IMG/VR virus record: IMGVR_UViG_3300006919_000504
Coordinates: 1 to 22,541 of that record
Direction: 5' to 3' (one strand)
Origin: a virus
DNA length: 22,541 nucleotides
A program made the position numbers and the translations under genes. Positions 7,535-14,482 of the stretch are shown here, one piece after another. Below the pieces are notes generated by a model. That model searched no databases and was not told where the DNA came from. It saw only the letters and a program-made list of their open reading frames with translations. Numbering within the stretch: the stretch's first letter is position 1; each line of letters begins with the position of its first letter.

Positions 7535-8487
7535 ATAAAGGGGATTTTGTAAGTTGGGCTACAAGAAAAGGAAGATATGTTGGTTCATTGGAGTCTGTAA
7601 ATAATGCAGGTAAACACCAAGTTGTTACTTCAAGTGGTGGAACTGAAACAATCGAAGCATCTACCAGTGAGACTGTTGGTATTGTAAGAGTTTACATCAA
7701 TAACGAAGATGGAACTTATACCCGGTCCGATAGAAGAGTTGCAGTTAGAACTAAGATGCTCCGTAAGATAAAGAAACCAGAAACAAAAGGTGAGCAAAAA
7801 GCCAGTGCTGCTGTAAAGAAAACTCTCAAAGAAAAAGCAGAGAAACATAACGCAGATGTTGGAAACGTGGCAAGTAAGAGAACCAACGTCCGTACGTTGA
7901 GTGCCGTGTTTGACCGAGGTGTTGGTGCATATCAAACAAATCCCGGCAGCGTTCGTCCAACCGTAACTTCGGCTGAACAATGGGCTTATGCTAGAGTCAA
8001 TTCTTTTCTCTATGTTTTACGCAATGGTAGATTTAGAGGCGGTAAGCATGACACCGACTTACTACCCGCAGGGCATCCTCAATCTTCTAAGAGTAAGCAG
8101 GTAGTAGAGAAAGCACCTAAGACTAATTTTCCAAAGAGGGGAGATGATAAGAAGGTGAGCCTACGTAATTCTGAGTACGACCAATTCCCTCTTGCCGAGG
8201 CTCAGAAGTTGAAAGAGGAATGGCCTCAGATATGGAAAAGGGGTGGGAACATTCTAGGTAATACACAATTTACTCGATTATCAAAAGTCCATAGTCAAAT
8301 GGGAGAAGCCAAGACTCCAACAGATGAGAAAGCCGTCCGTCTCAGAGAAGCATGGTCGGCTAGGCACTACAAGGATTTCAGACTTGCAGGTGTAATTGCT
8401 CAAGTCAAATGGTTAATGGTTGGTAGCAGAGGTCTCTCACATATGAGAAAAGTAATCTCTGATGAGAAAGCAAGACTTCGTAAGTGA
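7531..8487 (+). CDS. Conserved phage-type protein with SH3/Tudor-like N-terminus
   Basis: This protein has 318 residues. Residues 1-60 read as a small beta barrel (KGDFVSWATRKGRYVGSLESV) like the HVA1/Tudor-type domains of marine phage proteins. Residues about 60-115 are Lys-rich. Residues about 125-190 hold a dense conserved-looking block (VFDRGVGAYQTNPGSVRPTV, WAYARVNSFLYVLRNGRF, DTDLLPAGHP), which I recall from uncharacterised phage proteins often found near head genes. The C-terminal 100 residues are basic and contain WKRGGNILGNTQ and WSARHYKDFRLAGVIAQVKW. It overlaps the gp10-like gene by ATGA, with GGTG upstream. The function is unknown; position suggests a head or maturation factor. 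Confidence 0.65.
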   Translation: MNKGDFVSWATRKGRYVGSLESVNNAGKHQVVTSSGGTETIEASTSETVGIVRVYINNEDGTYTRSDRRVAVRTKMLRKIKKPETKGEQKASAAVKKTLKEKAEKHNADVGNVASKRTNVRTLSAVFDRGVGAYQTNPGSVRPTVTSAEQWAYARVNSFLYVLRNGRFRGGKHDTDLLPAGHPQSSKSKQVVEKAPKTNFPKRGDDKKVSLRNSEYDQFPLAEAQKLKEEWPQIWKRGGNILGNTQFTRLSKVHSQMGEAKTPTDEKAVRLREAWSARHYKDFRLAGVIAQVKWLMVGSRGLSHMRKVISDEKARLRK

Positions 8488-8500
8488 TATAGGGTAAATG

Positions 8501-8507
8501 TTATATA
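8501..8507 (+). promoter_or_regulatory. TATA box with upstream dyad, promoter of 55-residue zinc ribbon gene
   Basis: TTATATA begins 28 nt before the ATG at 8529. Together with upstream ATATA (8488-8492) it forms a 20-bp partial dyad, ATATA...TATAT, spanning 8488-8507. A C-rich stretch follows, as at the other cassettes. Confidence 0.75.
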
Positions 8508-8528
8508 CCTACACCCCTACCGCGATAC

Positions 8529-8696
8529 ATGACAGTAATGACATGCGACGAACCAAACTGCAACAGCAACCAATTTAACATAGTAAGAAATCCATCTATG
8601 GTAGTACCAAACACCATGTATTACACTTTCATATGTAGAGAGTGTTACTCCACTTGTTCATCACCAATAACAGGTGTTCCGTTGGTCGACGCTTAA
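8529..8696 (+). CDS. 55-residue zinc ribbon protein
   Basis: This short gene has its own leaderless promoter. The protein carries two clusters of cysteines: TCDEPNC (C6 and C11) near the start and ICRECYSTC (C36, C39, C43) in the second half, separated by about 25 residues including a beta-like stretch (NTMYYTFI). This is the layout of a small zinc ribbon. The family is not recognised. It sits between the head operon upstream and the protease-capsid operon downstream, and like the genes at 14799 and 14949 looks like a self-contained moron. It may bind RNA, DNA or a host transcription factor; that is inference. Confidence 0.7.
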   Translation: MTVMTCDEPNCNSNQFNIVRNPSMVVPNTMYYTFICRECYSTCSSPITGVPLVDA

Positions 8697-8704
8697 GTTA
8701 ATAC

Positions 8705-8712
8705 TCATTAAC
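8705..8712 (+). promoter_or_regulatory. TCATTAAC promoter element of the capsid operon
   Basis: TCATTAAC is identical to the element at 4231. It begins 32 nt before the protease ATG at 8737. It overlaps a second AT-rich word (GTTAATAC at 8697-8704), similar to the GTTAATAC at 11537. Confidence 0.55.
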
Positions 8713-8736
8713 CATGACGTGTCCTACGACTGAAAC

Positions 8737-10389
8737 ATGGACACGTTATCGGCAACGCTGATTCGAGACCACAGGCTCTTTGACTCACTAGAAGGAGATG
8801 AATCCGAAGCGGTAATTCTCTATCGTGTAGAGACACCTTTCGTAACTATGAAAGGAGCACACGACGACAAAGATTCTGACGTACGAATCAAAGGACCAGT
8901 ATATGTCGGAGACGACGATATGCTAGATAGACATAATGAATTGGTAGACAATGATGCAATCATAGAAGCATGGGAAGGCTATCGAAAGAACCCAGTTATA
9001 TTATACAACCATTCTAAGACATACGGTGTCATTGGTGTTATGGAAGATGTGCAAATGGGTTCATTCAAGAAACCAGATGGAACAACCGTCTCTGTACCAA
9101 TAGGTGTAGCACGTATTGATAACGGTGAGAAAGATATTACTAGAAAGATTCGCAAAGGTATGTTGAGAGCATTCTCAATTGGCTTTATTGCTAAAGCGGC
9201 TGTAAAAGAATGTAAGGATGAAGATTCATGCTACATGAAGTTCACAGATATTGAATGGTTAGAAACTTCGGTTGTTGATGTACCCGCTTCACCCGGTGCA
9301 TTATTTTCCGTAGAGAAGTCGCTCCTTAGTTCAGATATAGCAAATGTCGATTTTAGCATCGACGAAGTTTACGATTCAAACAAATATTCTCAGTTTGAGG
9401 TTAAACCAAAGGTTCATGCTACGGTGTTACGTAGTGAAGAGAAGTCATGTGATGGCGGTTCAAGTTGCACTTGCGACAATAAACAAACCGAAGTTGAAGA
9501 AAAACACATAGTTGCTATCGAGGAAGATGACAGCAACTACTATCTTACATTCGGCAAGGCAGAAGATATGGAAGATGCAAGTTATCATGACGAAGATGAT
9601 GAAGACATGAAATCTATTCTATCGGCATTGGTTGACCGATTATCTATACTTGAAGCAACCCTAGAGGCTTTCGAAGAGAAAGGTATCACAAGCGATTTGC
9701 TTAATACCCCCGTTGTGTCATCCGATAGTTCAATGACCGCCGAGGACATCGAGATAACAGACGACGAACTTGAGGAAAAAACTATCCTTGAGGACGCAGA
9801 AGAGAATCCTATCGAGACAGTTATGCCTGTGGAAGAAACAGTAGTAAAGTCCGAGGATGAAGCAGAAGATGAGGAAGTCGAAGAAGAAGCAGCAGAAGAA
9901 GCAACCGAAGAATTGGTTGAAGAAGAAGCAGCAGAAGACGACCTTGAAGAAGAGTTAGAAGAAGAGTTAGAAGAAAAATCTGACTTACCTTCAACAGTTG
10001 AAGTTTTAATGCAAGTTGTAAAAGCATTAGCAGACATGGACCAAACAGTCAACAACATGTCGGCAATGTTAGATGAGCAAGAATCTCTGAAAACATTACT
10101 TGCGGAGAAAGACCAAACCATTTCATCTCTTATGGAAGAGAAAGCGGCTGCTGAGAAAGAAGCAGAAATTGAAGCAGAAGTTTCCAAGAGACTAGCAGAT
10201 GTGGTAGGCGACTTGCCTATCGCAGTACCAAAAGCAAAGGCGGCACGTAAGTCGCTTGTTGCTGATGAAACAACACCAAAGAAAAAGACTGGTGTAACAA
10301 AGTTCGACCCCCAACCAAACGTGTCTCCGGGCATGGTCGGTTTAGCGGGCTGGTTATCAGCACGTTTAGATGACAGGAGTGGGGTCTGA
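8737..10389 (+). CDS. Prohead protease fused to acidic scaffold-like region
   Basis: This protein has 550 residues. Residues about 25-200 are an HK97/U35-type prohead serine protease, with the catalytic His probably H92 (VILYNHSKTYGVIG) and Ser S147 (GMLRAFSIGF), followed by the conserved ETSVVDVPASPGAL block at 176-189. Proteases of this family cleave scaffold and capsid N-termini during maturation. The rest replaces a separate scaffold gene: a Cys cluster near 239-248 (CDGGSSCTC), a long Glu-rich region at about 370-415, then heptad-rich helix to about 480, and a basic Lys-rich end. Such protease-scaffold fusions are known in other tailed viruses. A TCATTAAC element suggests the gene opens the capsid operon. 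It ends about 30 nt before the capsid gene. Confidence 0.88.
   Translation: MDTLSATLIRDHRLFDSLEGDESEAVILYRVETPFVTMKGAHDDKDSDVRIKGPVYVGDDDMLDRHNELVDNDAIIEAWEGYRKNPVILYNHSKTYGVIGVMEDVQMGSFKKPDGTTVSVPIGVARIDNGEKDITRKIRKGMLRAFSIGFIAKAAVKECKDEDSCYMKFTDIEWLETSVVDVPASPGALFSVEKSLLSSDIANVDFSIDEVYDSNKYSQFEVKPKVHATVLRSEEKSCDGGSSCTCDNKQTEVEEKHIVAIEEDDSNYYLTFGKAEDMEDASYHDEDDEDMKSILSALVDRLSILEATLEAFEEKGITSDLLNTPVVSSDSSMTAEDIEITDDELEEKTILEDAEENPIETVMPVEETVVKSEDEAEDEEVEEEAAEEATEELVEEEAAEDDLEEELEEELEEKSDLPSTVEVLMQVVKALADMDQTVNNMSAMLDEQESLKTLLAEKDQTISSLMEEKAAAEKEAEIEAEVSKRLADVVGDLPIAVPKAKAARKSLVADETTPKKKTGVTKFDPQPNVSPGMVGLAGWLSARLDDRSGV
9880..9938 (+). repeat. In-frame Glu-rich direct repeat within the protease-scaffold gene
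   Basis: A 20-nt unit (GAAGAAGAAGCAGCAGAAGA) occurs at 9880 and again at 9919, 39 nt (13 codons) apart. A smaller GAAGAAGAGTTA repeat lies just downstream (9946-9969). They encode the acidic EEEAAEE / EELEEELEE stretch. In-frame expansion by slippage is the simple explanation. Confidence 0.7.
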
Positions 10390-10394
10390 AACCC
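10381..10394 (+). other. Small hairpin at the end of the protease gene
   Basis: GGGT at 10382-10385 can pair with ACCC at 10391-10394 around a 5-nt loop that contains the protease stop codon. The stem is only four base pairs. The words GGGGTCTGA here and at the terminase start (2698-2706) are identical. Confidence 0.3.
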
Positions 10395-10404
10395 AAATAA
10401 AATA

Positions 10405-10412
10405 GGAAGTGA
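10405..10412 (+). promoter_or_regulatory. Strong ribosome binding site of the capsid gene
   Basis: GGAAGTGA matches the consensus GGAGGTGA at seven of eight bases and lies 6 nt before the ATG at 10419. It fixes the capsid start and shows that this gene, unlike the TTATATA genes, is read from a leadered mRNA. Confidence 0.75.
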
Positions 10413-10418
10413 AAAGAT

Positions 10419-11483
10419 ATGACAACAGAAGAAATTGAGTTTACGGATGTCGTAGAGAGAGTGAAGGCTGCTCTAGCAGGTGCGGCTTCCTCTACTGGTG
10501 CGACATTCCTACCGACAGAGACCGCCGAAGAAATCATTGAATTGGTTTATGAGAGAAACTTCATGAGAAGTTTACTCCCTGCCATGCCAATGAGCCGAAG
10601 AATTGTGAAAGTGCCAAAACTAACTGGCAGTATTGACTTTCACCAACAGACTCTTACAAACACCGAGTCTGGTGATACACCTACTGAATCACGTCAAGCA
10701 ACAAACGAAATCAGTTTGGAACTTAAGACTATGATGGCAAACATCCCAATCGGAAACTACCTAGTAGCATACGGTGTAGAAGGACTACTATCAGTTCTAC
10801 GTGAAGACATAGCATCTCGTTTAGCATTTAACGAAGCAAACTTGTTCCTAAACGCTGACACTGAATCCACATTAGCAAACAACATTATGGGTGCATACAA
10901 CGCTTCAACCAACACTGGTGGAATTAGCACTACATCTGGCTCTGAAAAGAACGACTACCTATTAGTGTTCGACGGAATCAGAAAGAGTGCTGCTGCATCT
11001 GATGTAACAGTAAGCGGAACATTCGCTCTATCTCACATGAGAAGTGCTATCTCCAACCTTGGTGTCTACGCAGACAACAGAGAAGACTTAGCATTCATAG
11101 TTCCCAGAAACCTCGAAGTTCAACTTCTCGGATTAACGGAACTTCAGACAGTGGATAAATATGGACCGGCTGCTACTATCCTTAACGGAGAAGTAGGACG
11201 AATCTACGGAATCCGTGTTTTCGCTACTGGTGTTATCCCAGTCAACCAAGCAGTTGACGGTACATCCGACGCAGGTTCATCATCTACCTTCACAAGTGCT
11301 ATCTTGACTCACATCAGAAGCCCAATCGTAGGTAATTCAACCGTTGCTGAGAGAAGATTCAGCATAGGTTTCCACGACGAACCAACCAAAGACAGATTCA
11401 TATTGATACCAAAACAAGATGTTGCATTCGCAGTAAGATATGGCGAAGCAATATGCGAAGTTGTTGGAATCAACACAGTCTGA
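10419..11483 (+). CDS. Major capsid protein (HK97 fold)
   Basis: This protein has 354 residues and builds the icosahedral shell. Typical HK97-family features are an N-terminal helix region, FLPTETAEEIIELVYERNFM, the P-loop/E-loop strands with KVPKLTGSIDFH, LELKTMMANIPIGNYLVAYG, and the A-domain helix block SVLREDIASRLAFNEANLFL, followed by NLEVQLLGLTELQTVDKYG and the C-terminal YGIRVFATGVIP and ERRFSIGFHDEPTKDRFILI strands. There is no long delta domain at the N-terminus; the scaffold function seems to lie in the fused protease gene upstream. A strong GGAAGTGA ribosome binding site precedes it. A stable hairpin follows the stop, so this gene probably ends the operon. Confidence 0.9.
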   Translation: MTTEEIEFTDVVERVKAALAGAASSTGATFLPTETAEEIIELVYERNFMRSLLPAMPMSRRIVKVPKLTGSIDFHQQTLTNTESGDTPTESRQATNEISLELKTMMANIPIGNYLVAYGVEGLLSVLREDIASRLAFNEANLFLNADTESTLANNIMGAYNASTNTGGISTTSGSEKNDYLLVFDGIRKSAAASDVTVSGTFALSHMRSAISNLGVYADNREDLAFIVPRNLEVQLLGLTELQTVDKYGPAATILNGEVGRIYGIRVFATGVIPVNQAVDGTSDAGSSSTFTSAILTHIRSPIVGNSTVAERRFSIGFHDEPTKDRFILIPKQDVAFAVRYGEAICEVVGINTV

Positions 11484-11499
11484 ATAGGCTAACCGTAAT

Positions 11500-11531
11500 C
11501 GGAAGGACGGGGCTTCGGCCCTATCCTTTCG
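11500..11531 (+). terminator. Strong hairpin after the capsid gene
   Basis: A 14-bp stem (11500-11513 with 11518-11531, two G-U pairs and one mismatch) is closed by a TTCG tetraloop at 11514-11517. It lies 17 nt after the capsid stop and before the next promoter element. It could end transcription or protect the 3' end of the abundant capsid mRNA. There is no T-run directly after it, so mRNA stabilisation is as likely as termination. Confidence 0.65.
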
Positions 11532-11535
11532 TATT

Positions 11536-11544
11536 CGTTAATAC
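11536..11544 (+). promoter_or_regulatory. CGTTAATAC promoter element
   Basis: TTAATAC begins 29 nt before the ATG at 11567, at the TATA position. The same TTAATACCCA word occurs at 17767 before the tail tube gene. Confidence 0.5.
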
Positions 11545-11566
11545 CCACTTAGTGTAAGGTATCAAC

Positions 11567-12211
11567 ATGGCGGCCATAGACTATTGTACTTTAGCAGACG
11601 TTGAGATGTATGCAGGTGTAGACTTTTCCGAAGGCATAGGTCCATCTGACTCACAAATAGAATCTATGATAACCAACGCTTCACGAATGGTTGATGCTTA
11701 TGCAGGTAGACAATTAGCGGGTACGGAAACCGAAACAGAGTATTTTGATATTCATTACTCGCTTCGTCATCTCAGCCTTTCAAAAAGGCCAGTTGTTTCT
11801 ATCACTTCCATTTCAACCATTGACGCTGCTGGTAATGAAACCGTCTTGGATGCAGGGCGTATTCGTTCAACTCATGATTATTGGTTAGACGATGGCGAAG
11901 CGGGCATCATTAGATTTCATCAGCCTTGGGCTGAATCACTACGACAATATCTGAAAGTTGTCTATGTTTATGGTAATGCTGCTGCTCCGATAGAAGCAAA
12001 GATGGCTACCATACTTCTTGTAGTACGTCAATGTGCTAGGGCAGCATTGAATGATGAGAACTGCACTGAAAGAATGAAAGAGTTCTGGAGACCCTTACTT
12101 GCTAGTTCAGAAAAAGAATATATGGAAATGTTAAAGCGTGTTCAAAGAATGGGATTAATGGGGGTGGCAACTTATGGACAATACAGAACCAACTACAACA
12201 ACTTCTACTGA
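11567..12211 (+). CDS. Head-tail connector protein (HK97 gp6 / adaptor type)
   Basis: This protein has 214 residues. It begins with a helical part typical of gp6-like adaptors (YCTLADVEMYAGVDF, IESMITNASRMVDAYAGRQL), which form the ring that docks under the portal. A beta-rich middle (RPVVSITSISTIDAAG, YWLDDGEAGIIRF) follows, and then a long helix (APIEAKMATILLVVRQCARA), as in the family. The C-terminal 50 residues are helical and end with an aromatic tail (YGQYRTNYNNFY). It follows the capsid gene, as connectors usually do, and has its own promoter element. Confidence 0.75.
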   Translation: MAAIDYCTLADVEMYAGVDFSEGIGPSDSQIESMITNASRMVDAYAGRQLAGTETETEYFDIHYSLRHLSLSKRPVVSITSISTIDAAGNETVLDAGRIRSTHDYWLDDGEAGIIRFHQPWAESLRQYLKVVYVYGNAAAPIEAKMATILLVVRQCARAALNDENCTERMKEFWRPLLASSEKEYMEMLKRVQRMGLMGVATYGQYRTNYNNFY

Positions 12212-12278
12212 AAGACCGTACAGTACATGTCGTATGTTTTTAGATTGCATGGAGTCGATATTTGATGGCGATAACTGA
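12174..12278 (+). CDS. Possible 34-residue overlapping ORF
   Basis: This ORF starts inside the end of the connector gene and ends inside the start of the next gene, bridging the 53-nt gap between them. The peptide has a Thr-rich front (TEPTTTTSTERPY), two Cys and an acidic end. No family, promoter or clear ribosome binding site is seen. It may be real because genes here are tightly packed, but chance is a fair alternative. Confidence 0.25.
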   Translation: MDNTEPTTTTSTERPYSTCRMFLDCMESIFDGDN

Positions 12279-12774
12279 TACGGGAGTTCCATCTACCGAC
12301 CCACATACATTAATCAAAAACCTAATCGAGTCCAATATGGTTTCTCCCGATGGAATATGGACACCTTTAGTCAATACTGGTTGGCTAGAGTTCAAGCGTC
12401 AAAAGACATTTCAAATCTCAATCATGCCTTCCTACGGAATGTCATTCCCTGTTCATTTAACGGAAGGTGCTACGTTGAATACAGACGCAACTCAATTCAT
12501 GTTGGTTACTTTGTATGCTGATACTAGAGCGAAACACTGGCAATTGTATCGGAAGTTCATCGACTTGATGCACACCCGTAGTTTGACTACGCCAGACTTA
12601 ACCGGGTCAACCGGGGTGAATGGAACTGATTATCACTTTATCAAAATCATGAGGTCGGAAGAAACCAAGGCAGTTGAAATTGAATCTCCGAAGAAAGGAA
12701 TGGGTGGAGATAAAGAAGGAGATTGCATTGGTTATCAATCTCAGCACACTCTTGCGATTCGATGGCAAGAGTAA
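12265..12774 (+). CDS. Probable tail terminator / neck protein
   Basis: This protein has 169 residues from the ATG at 12265; a TTG at 12262 would add one. GGAG lies 10 nt upstream. It shows an N-terminal helix (DPHTLIKNLIESNM), strands (KTFQISIMPSYGM, QFMLVTLYADT), a helix (KHWQLYRKFIDLMHTRSL), and a closing strand block (QSQHTLAIRWQE). This alpha/beta order, size and position between connector and tail tube fit tail terminator proteins such as lambda gpU or related neck proteins. There is no diagnostic motif, so the call rests mainly on context. An accessory block separates it from the tail tube gene. Confidence 0.5.
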   Translation: MAITDTGVPSTDPHTLIKNLIESNMVSPDGIWTPLVNTGWLEFKRQKTFQISIMPSYGMSFPVHLTEGATLNTDATQFMLVTLYADTRAKHWQLYRKFIDLMHTRSLTTPDLTGSTGVNGTDYHFIKIMRSEETKAVEIESPKKGMGGDKEGDCIGYQSQHTLAIRWQE

Positions 12775-12791
12775 TCCATATAACGAATGTC

Positions 12792-12798
12792 TTATATA
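12792..12798 (+). promoter_or_regulatory. TATA box with upstream dyad, promoter of 55-residue gene
   Basis: TTATATA begins 29 nt before the ATG at 12821. Upstream ATATAA (12778-12783) and TTATAT (12792-12797) form a 6-bp dyad spanning 20 bp. The words TAATCCATATAA before it recur at 17247, before another cassette promoter. Confidence 0.75.
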
Positions 12799-12820
12799 GG
12801 GGTACACGCTCCGATTAAAC

Positions 12821-12988
12821 ATGAGCAACCAAATAATAGGCTTCGGCGGACAACCAATAAACAGAGAACAACTAATGAGACCAAGTGCATGTACTTTCAG
12901 AATAGTGTACGACCGTGAATATCAATGGTGGGAAGAATCCTCATTCGTCGCTTACAGTGGCGACGAGGAAATCGTATTATCTTCTTAA
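12821..12988 (+). CDS. Small 55-residue protein of unknown function
   Basis: This leaderless gene begins the accessory block. The peptide starts MSNQIIGFGGQPI, has a central strand-like stretch (CTFRIVYDREYQWWEE) and an acidic end. It has a single Cys, so it is not a zinc ribbon. No family is recognised. It shares its promoter type with the other small cassettes and its MSN start with the gene at 17295. This suggests a set of independently expressed accessory genes. Confidence 0.6.
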   Translation: MSNQIIGFGGQPINREQLMRPSACTFRIVYDREYQWWEESSFVAYSGDEEIVLSS

Positions 12989-13043
12989 GCAATAATGCGG
13001 TTCAATACCCCTCACTTATTGACCTTACAGTGTATGCTATATT

Positions 13044-13433
13044 GTGAGAGAAAAGGCTACGACTGTGAAAGCCATATTACTGGTCGTCATGATGATTATG
13101 TGGTCTATGTCACTAGCAGTAATTGTAACATCACCTGCTAGATACCCAACCACTTATTTCCCTTGGGTAGAAGATGAATGTCATTGGGTGGGTGGTGTGA
13201 TTGAAAAGAAAGAAATCAAGTTTGATGAAAAAGGAACATACTACGTTTTTACAATCAATGGAACAATAGACAACGGAACTCCTTACAGAGCAGAAGTTCT
13301 AGGTTCTCGTTTACTCTACCTCACTTTACCAGTTAATTCATATTATGAAAATACAGTTTGTAACACTATTACTCTACGTGAAGCATTTACAAATGGCACA
13401 ATTCAGATACTTGAATATGGTCTTGAACCGTGA
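13044..13433 (+). CDS. Membrane-anchored or secreted protein with small extracellular domain
   Basis: This protein has 129 residues from a GTG start; an AT-rich CTTATTG 28-30 nt upstream supports it. GTG at 13065 is another option. Residues about 8-30 are strongly hydrophobic (VKAILLVVMMIMWSMSLAVIV), either a signal peptide or an N-terminal anchor. The outer part looks beta-rich, with two cysteines (C47 and C107) that could pair, and two NGT sites (NGTID and NGTIQ) that could be N-glycosylated in archaea. No family is recognised. Possible roles are superinfection exclusion, surface modification or a virion surface protein. Confidence 0.6.
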   Translation: MREKATTVKAILLVVMMIMWSMSLAVIVTSPARYPTTYFPWVEDECHWVGGVIEKKEIKFDEKGTYYVFTINGTIDNGTPYRAEVLGSRLLYLTLPVNSYYENTVCNTITLREAFTNGTIQILEYGLEP

Positions 13434-13436
13434 TAG

Positions 13437-13444
13437 TCATAAAC
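13437..13444 (+). promoter_or_regulatory. TCATAAAC promoter element
   Basis: TCATAAAC begins 30 nt before the ATG at 13467. It differs by one base from TCATTAAC at 4231 and 8705. Confidence 0.5.
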
Positions 13445-13466
13445 CATAATCTCTGAGACTACCAAT

Positions 13467-13838
13467 ATGACAGACGAATTAACGTCATTATTGAAAGCAG
13501 AACTTGTAGCATTGTGTGAGGAACACGGACTAACAACAGACGGAACTAAGGCTCTCCTTATCGAGAGATTAACAAATCATCTTTATCCAGAAGAGGAAGA
13601 AGTTGTTGAAGAAGTTAAAGTATCGAAAGGTAATATATCACTACCAAGTGTTGACCCTCTTGATATGTCCGTTGAGGACTTCGTAGAGAAGGCTTACATG
13701 GCCGTTCTAGGAAGAGAAGTAGACTTAGGTGGTAAGAAACACTACGTCCGTTCTCTAGGGCCACTAGGGTCATTGACTCGTCAACAAATGTTGGACAGTT
13801 TATTTGCTTCTGACGAATATAAGAAAAAGTACAGTTAA
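13467..13838 (+). CDS. SAP-domain plus DUF4214-domain protein
   Basis: This protein has 123 residues. Residues about 5-40 match the SAP motif, a helix-turn-helix DNA-binding fold (LKAELVALCEEHGL, GTKALLIERLTNHL). An acidic linker (EEEEVVEEV) follows. Residues about 70-123 match DUF4214: VEDFVEKAYMAVLGREVD, GGKKHYVRSLG, SRQ-like block and FASDEYKKKYS. DUF4214 often appears in surface-layer, adhesin and glycan-related proteins, so joining it to SAP is odd. The GT4 glycosyltransferase lies 2 kb downstream in the same block. A role joining DNA and an envelope component is speculation. The SAP-like domain may here serve protein binding. Confidence 0.7.
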   Translation: MTDELTSLLKAELVALCEEHGLTTDGTKALLIERLTNHLYPEEEEVVEEVKVSKGNISLPSVDPLDMSVEDFVEKAYMAVLGREVDLGGKKHYVRSLGPLGSLTRQQMLDSLFASDEYKKKYS

Positions 13839-13865
13839 GAGCCACGTCTTTTACTGTACGGTTCA

Positions 13866-14228
13866 ATGCCCTACAAAGACCCGAAGAAGCGTAGGGAATA
13901 TAACAGGGAATATCAAAGAAAGTATTACCACAAGAACAAGGAGTTAATGCGTTCTAGGGTTAAGGCTAGAAAGCAAGAAATAAAACGCAAGTGGGATGAA
14001 TATAAGGCTAATATTGCCTGTGCCGTTTGTGGCTTCAATGAAGACCCCGAAGCAATTGACTTTCATCATCTTGACCCAACTCAAAAGGTTGCGAACATAT
14101 CTTACCTAGTCTCTGATGGATATGGTTGGGACACTATAATGCAAGAAGTAGCAAAGTGCGAACCCCTCTGTGCTAATCATCATCGAATGAAAACAGCAAA
14201 GCAACAAGGTAGAAGAGAATTAATATAA
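13866..14228 (+). CDS. HNH endonuclease
   Basis: This protein has 120 residues. The N-terminal 45 residues are very basic and helical (DPKKRREYNREYQRKYYHKN), which suits DNA binding. The nuclease core has a zinc site made of C52-x2-C55 and C98/C102, the catalytic pair in DFHHLDP (H67-H68), and the final ANHHRMK motif (N104-H105-H106). HNH proteins in tailed viruses may be free-standing homing nucleases, or may help terminase cut DNA when they lie beside it. This one is far from terL and in an accessory block, so homing or a moron role is more likely. Confidence 0.88.
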   Translation: MPYKDPKKRREYNREYQRKYYHKNKELMRSRVKARKQEIKRKWDEYKANIACAVCGFNEDPEAIDFHHLDPTQKVANISYLVSDGYGWDTIMQEVAKCEPLCANHHRMKTAKQQGRRELI

Positions 14229-14231
14229 AGT

Positions 14232-14238
14232 TTTATAA
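14232..14238 (+). promoter_or_regulatory. TATA box (TTTATAA)
   Basis: TTTATAA begins 29 nt before the ATG at 14261, in an AT-rich stretch with no C-rich run after it. It is a variant of the TTATATA leaderless promoters. Confidence 0.65.
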
Positions 14239-14260
14239 ACATATATGATTTCGCCTCATT

Positions 14261-14482
14261 ATGAGAGCCAAAACCATACCACATGCGGAATACGAAATCC
14301 TTCTGCATGTCATGAGTAATATTGACATAGCCCCAGTAATGAGAAATATGGGTAAAGACGAACATAGTAAGAAGCGTGTAATACAAGCCGCAGACAATGT
14401 GTCTGACCTTATAGGAAATCTACTAGAACGCAGGTTACATAAACTACCAAAGGAGCATCCCGACTATGAGCCAAAAGTATGA
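14261..14482 (+). CDS. Small helical protein, unknown
   Basis: This protein has 73 residues, all charged and helix-forming (AEYEILLHVMSNIDIA, KRVIQAADNVSDLIGNLLER). No Cys and no membrane segment is present. The family is not recognised. It has its own TATA box, so the transcript is probably leaderless. Its last 17 nt overlap the start of the next gene, which carries an AGGAG ribosome binding site inside this gene; the two form a small operon. Confidence 0.55.
   Translation: MRAKTIPHAEYEILLHVMSNIDIAPVMRNMGKDEHSKKRVIQAADNVSDLIGNLLERRLHKLPKEHPDYEPKV

Noticed and set aside
9840-9990. GAAGAAG-rich tract as a possible microsatellite with regulatory role
   Set aside because: It stays in frame and encodes the acidic scaffold region; a coding explanation is enough.
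9585-10334. Long antisense ORF (249 codons) opposite the protease-scaffold gene
   Set aside because: It is the shadow of the Glu-rich coding strand: the product is a low-complexity Ser run, with no promoter.
13034-13141. 35-codon ORF starting at an ATG 10 nt before the GTG of the secreted protein gene
   Set aside because: The GTG frame gives a coherent signal or anchor helix and a longer domain; the ATG frame gives a short Cys-containing peptide of no clear character. Not excluded as a leader.
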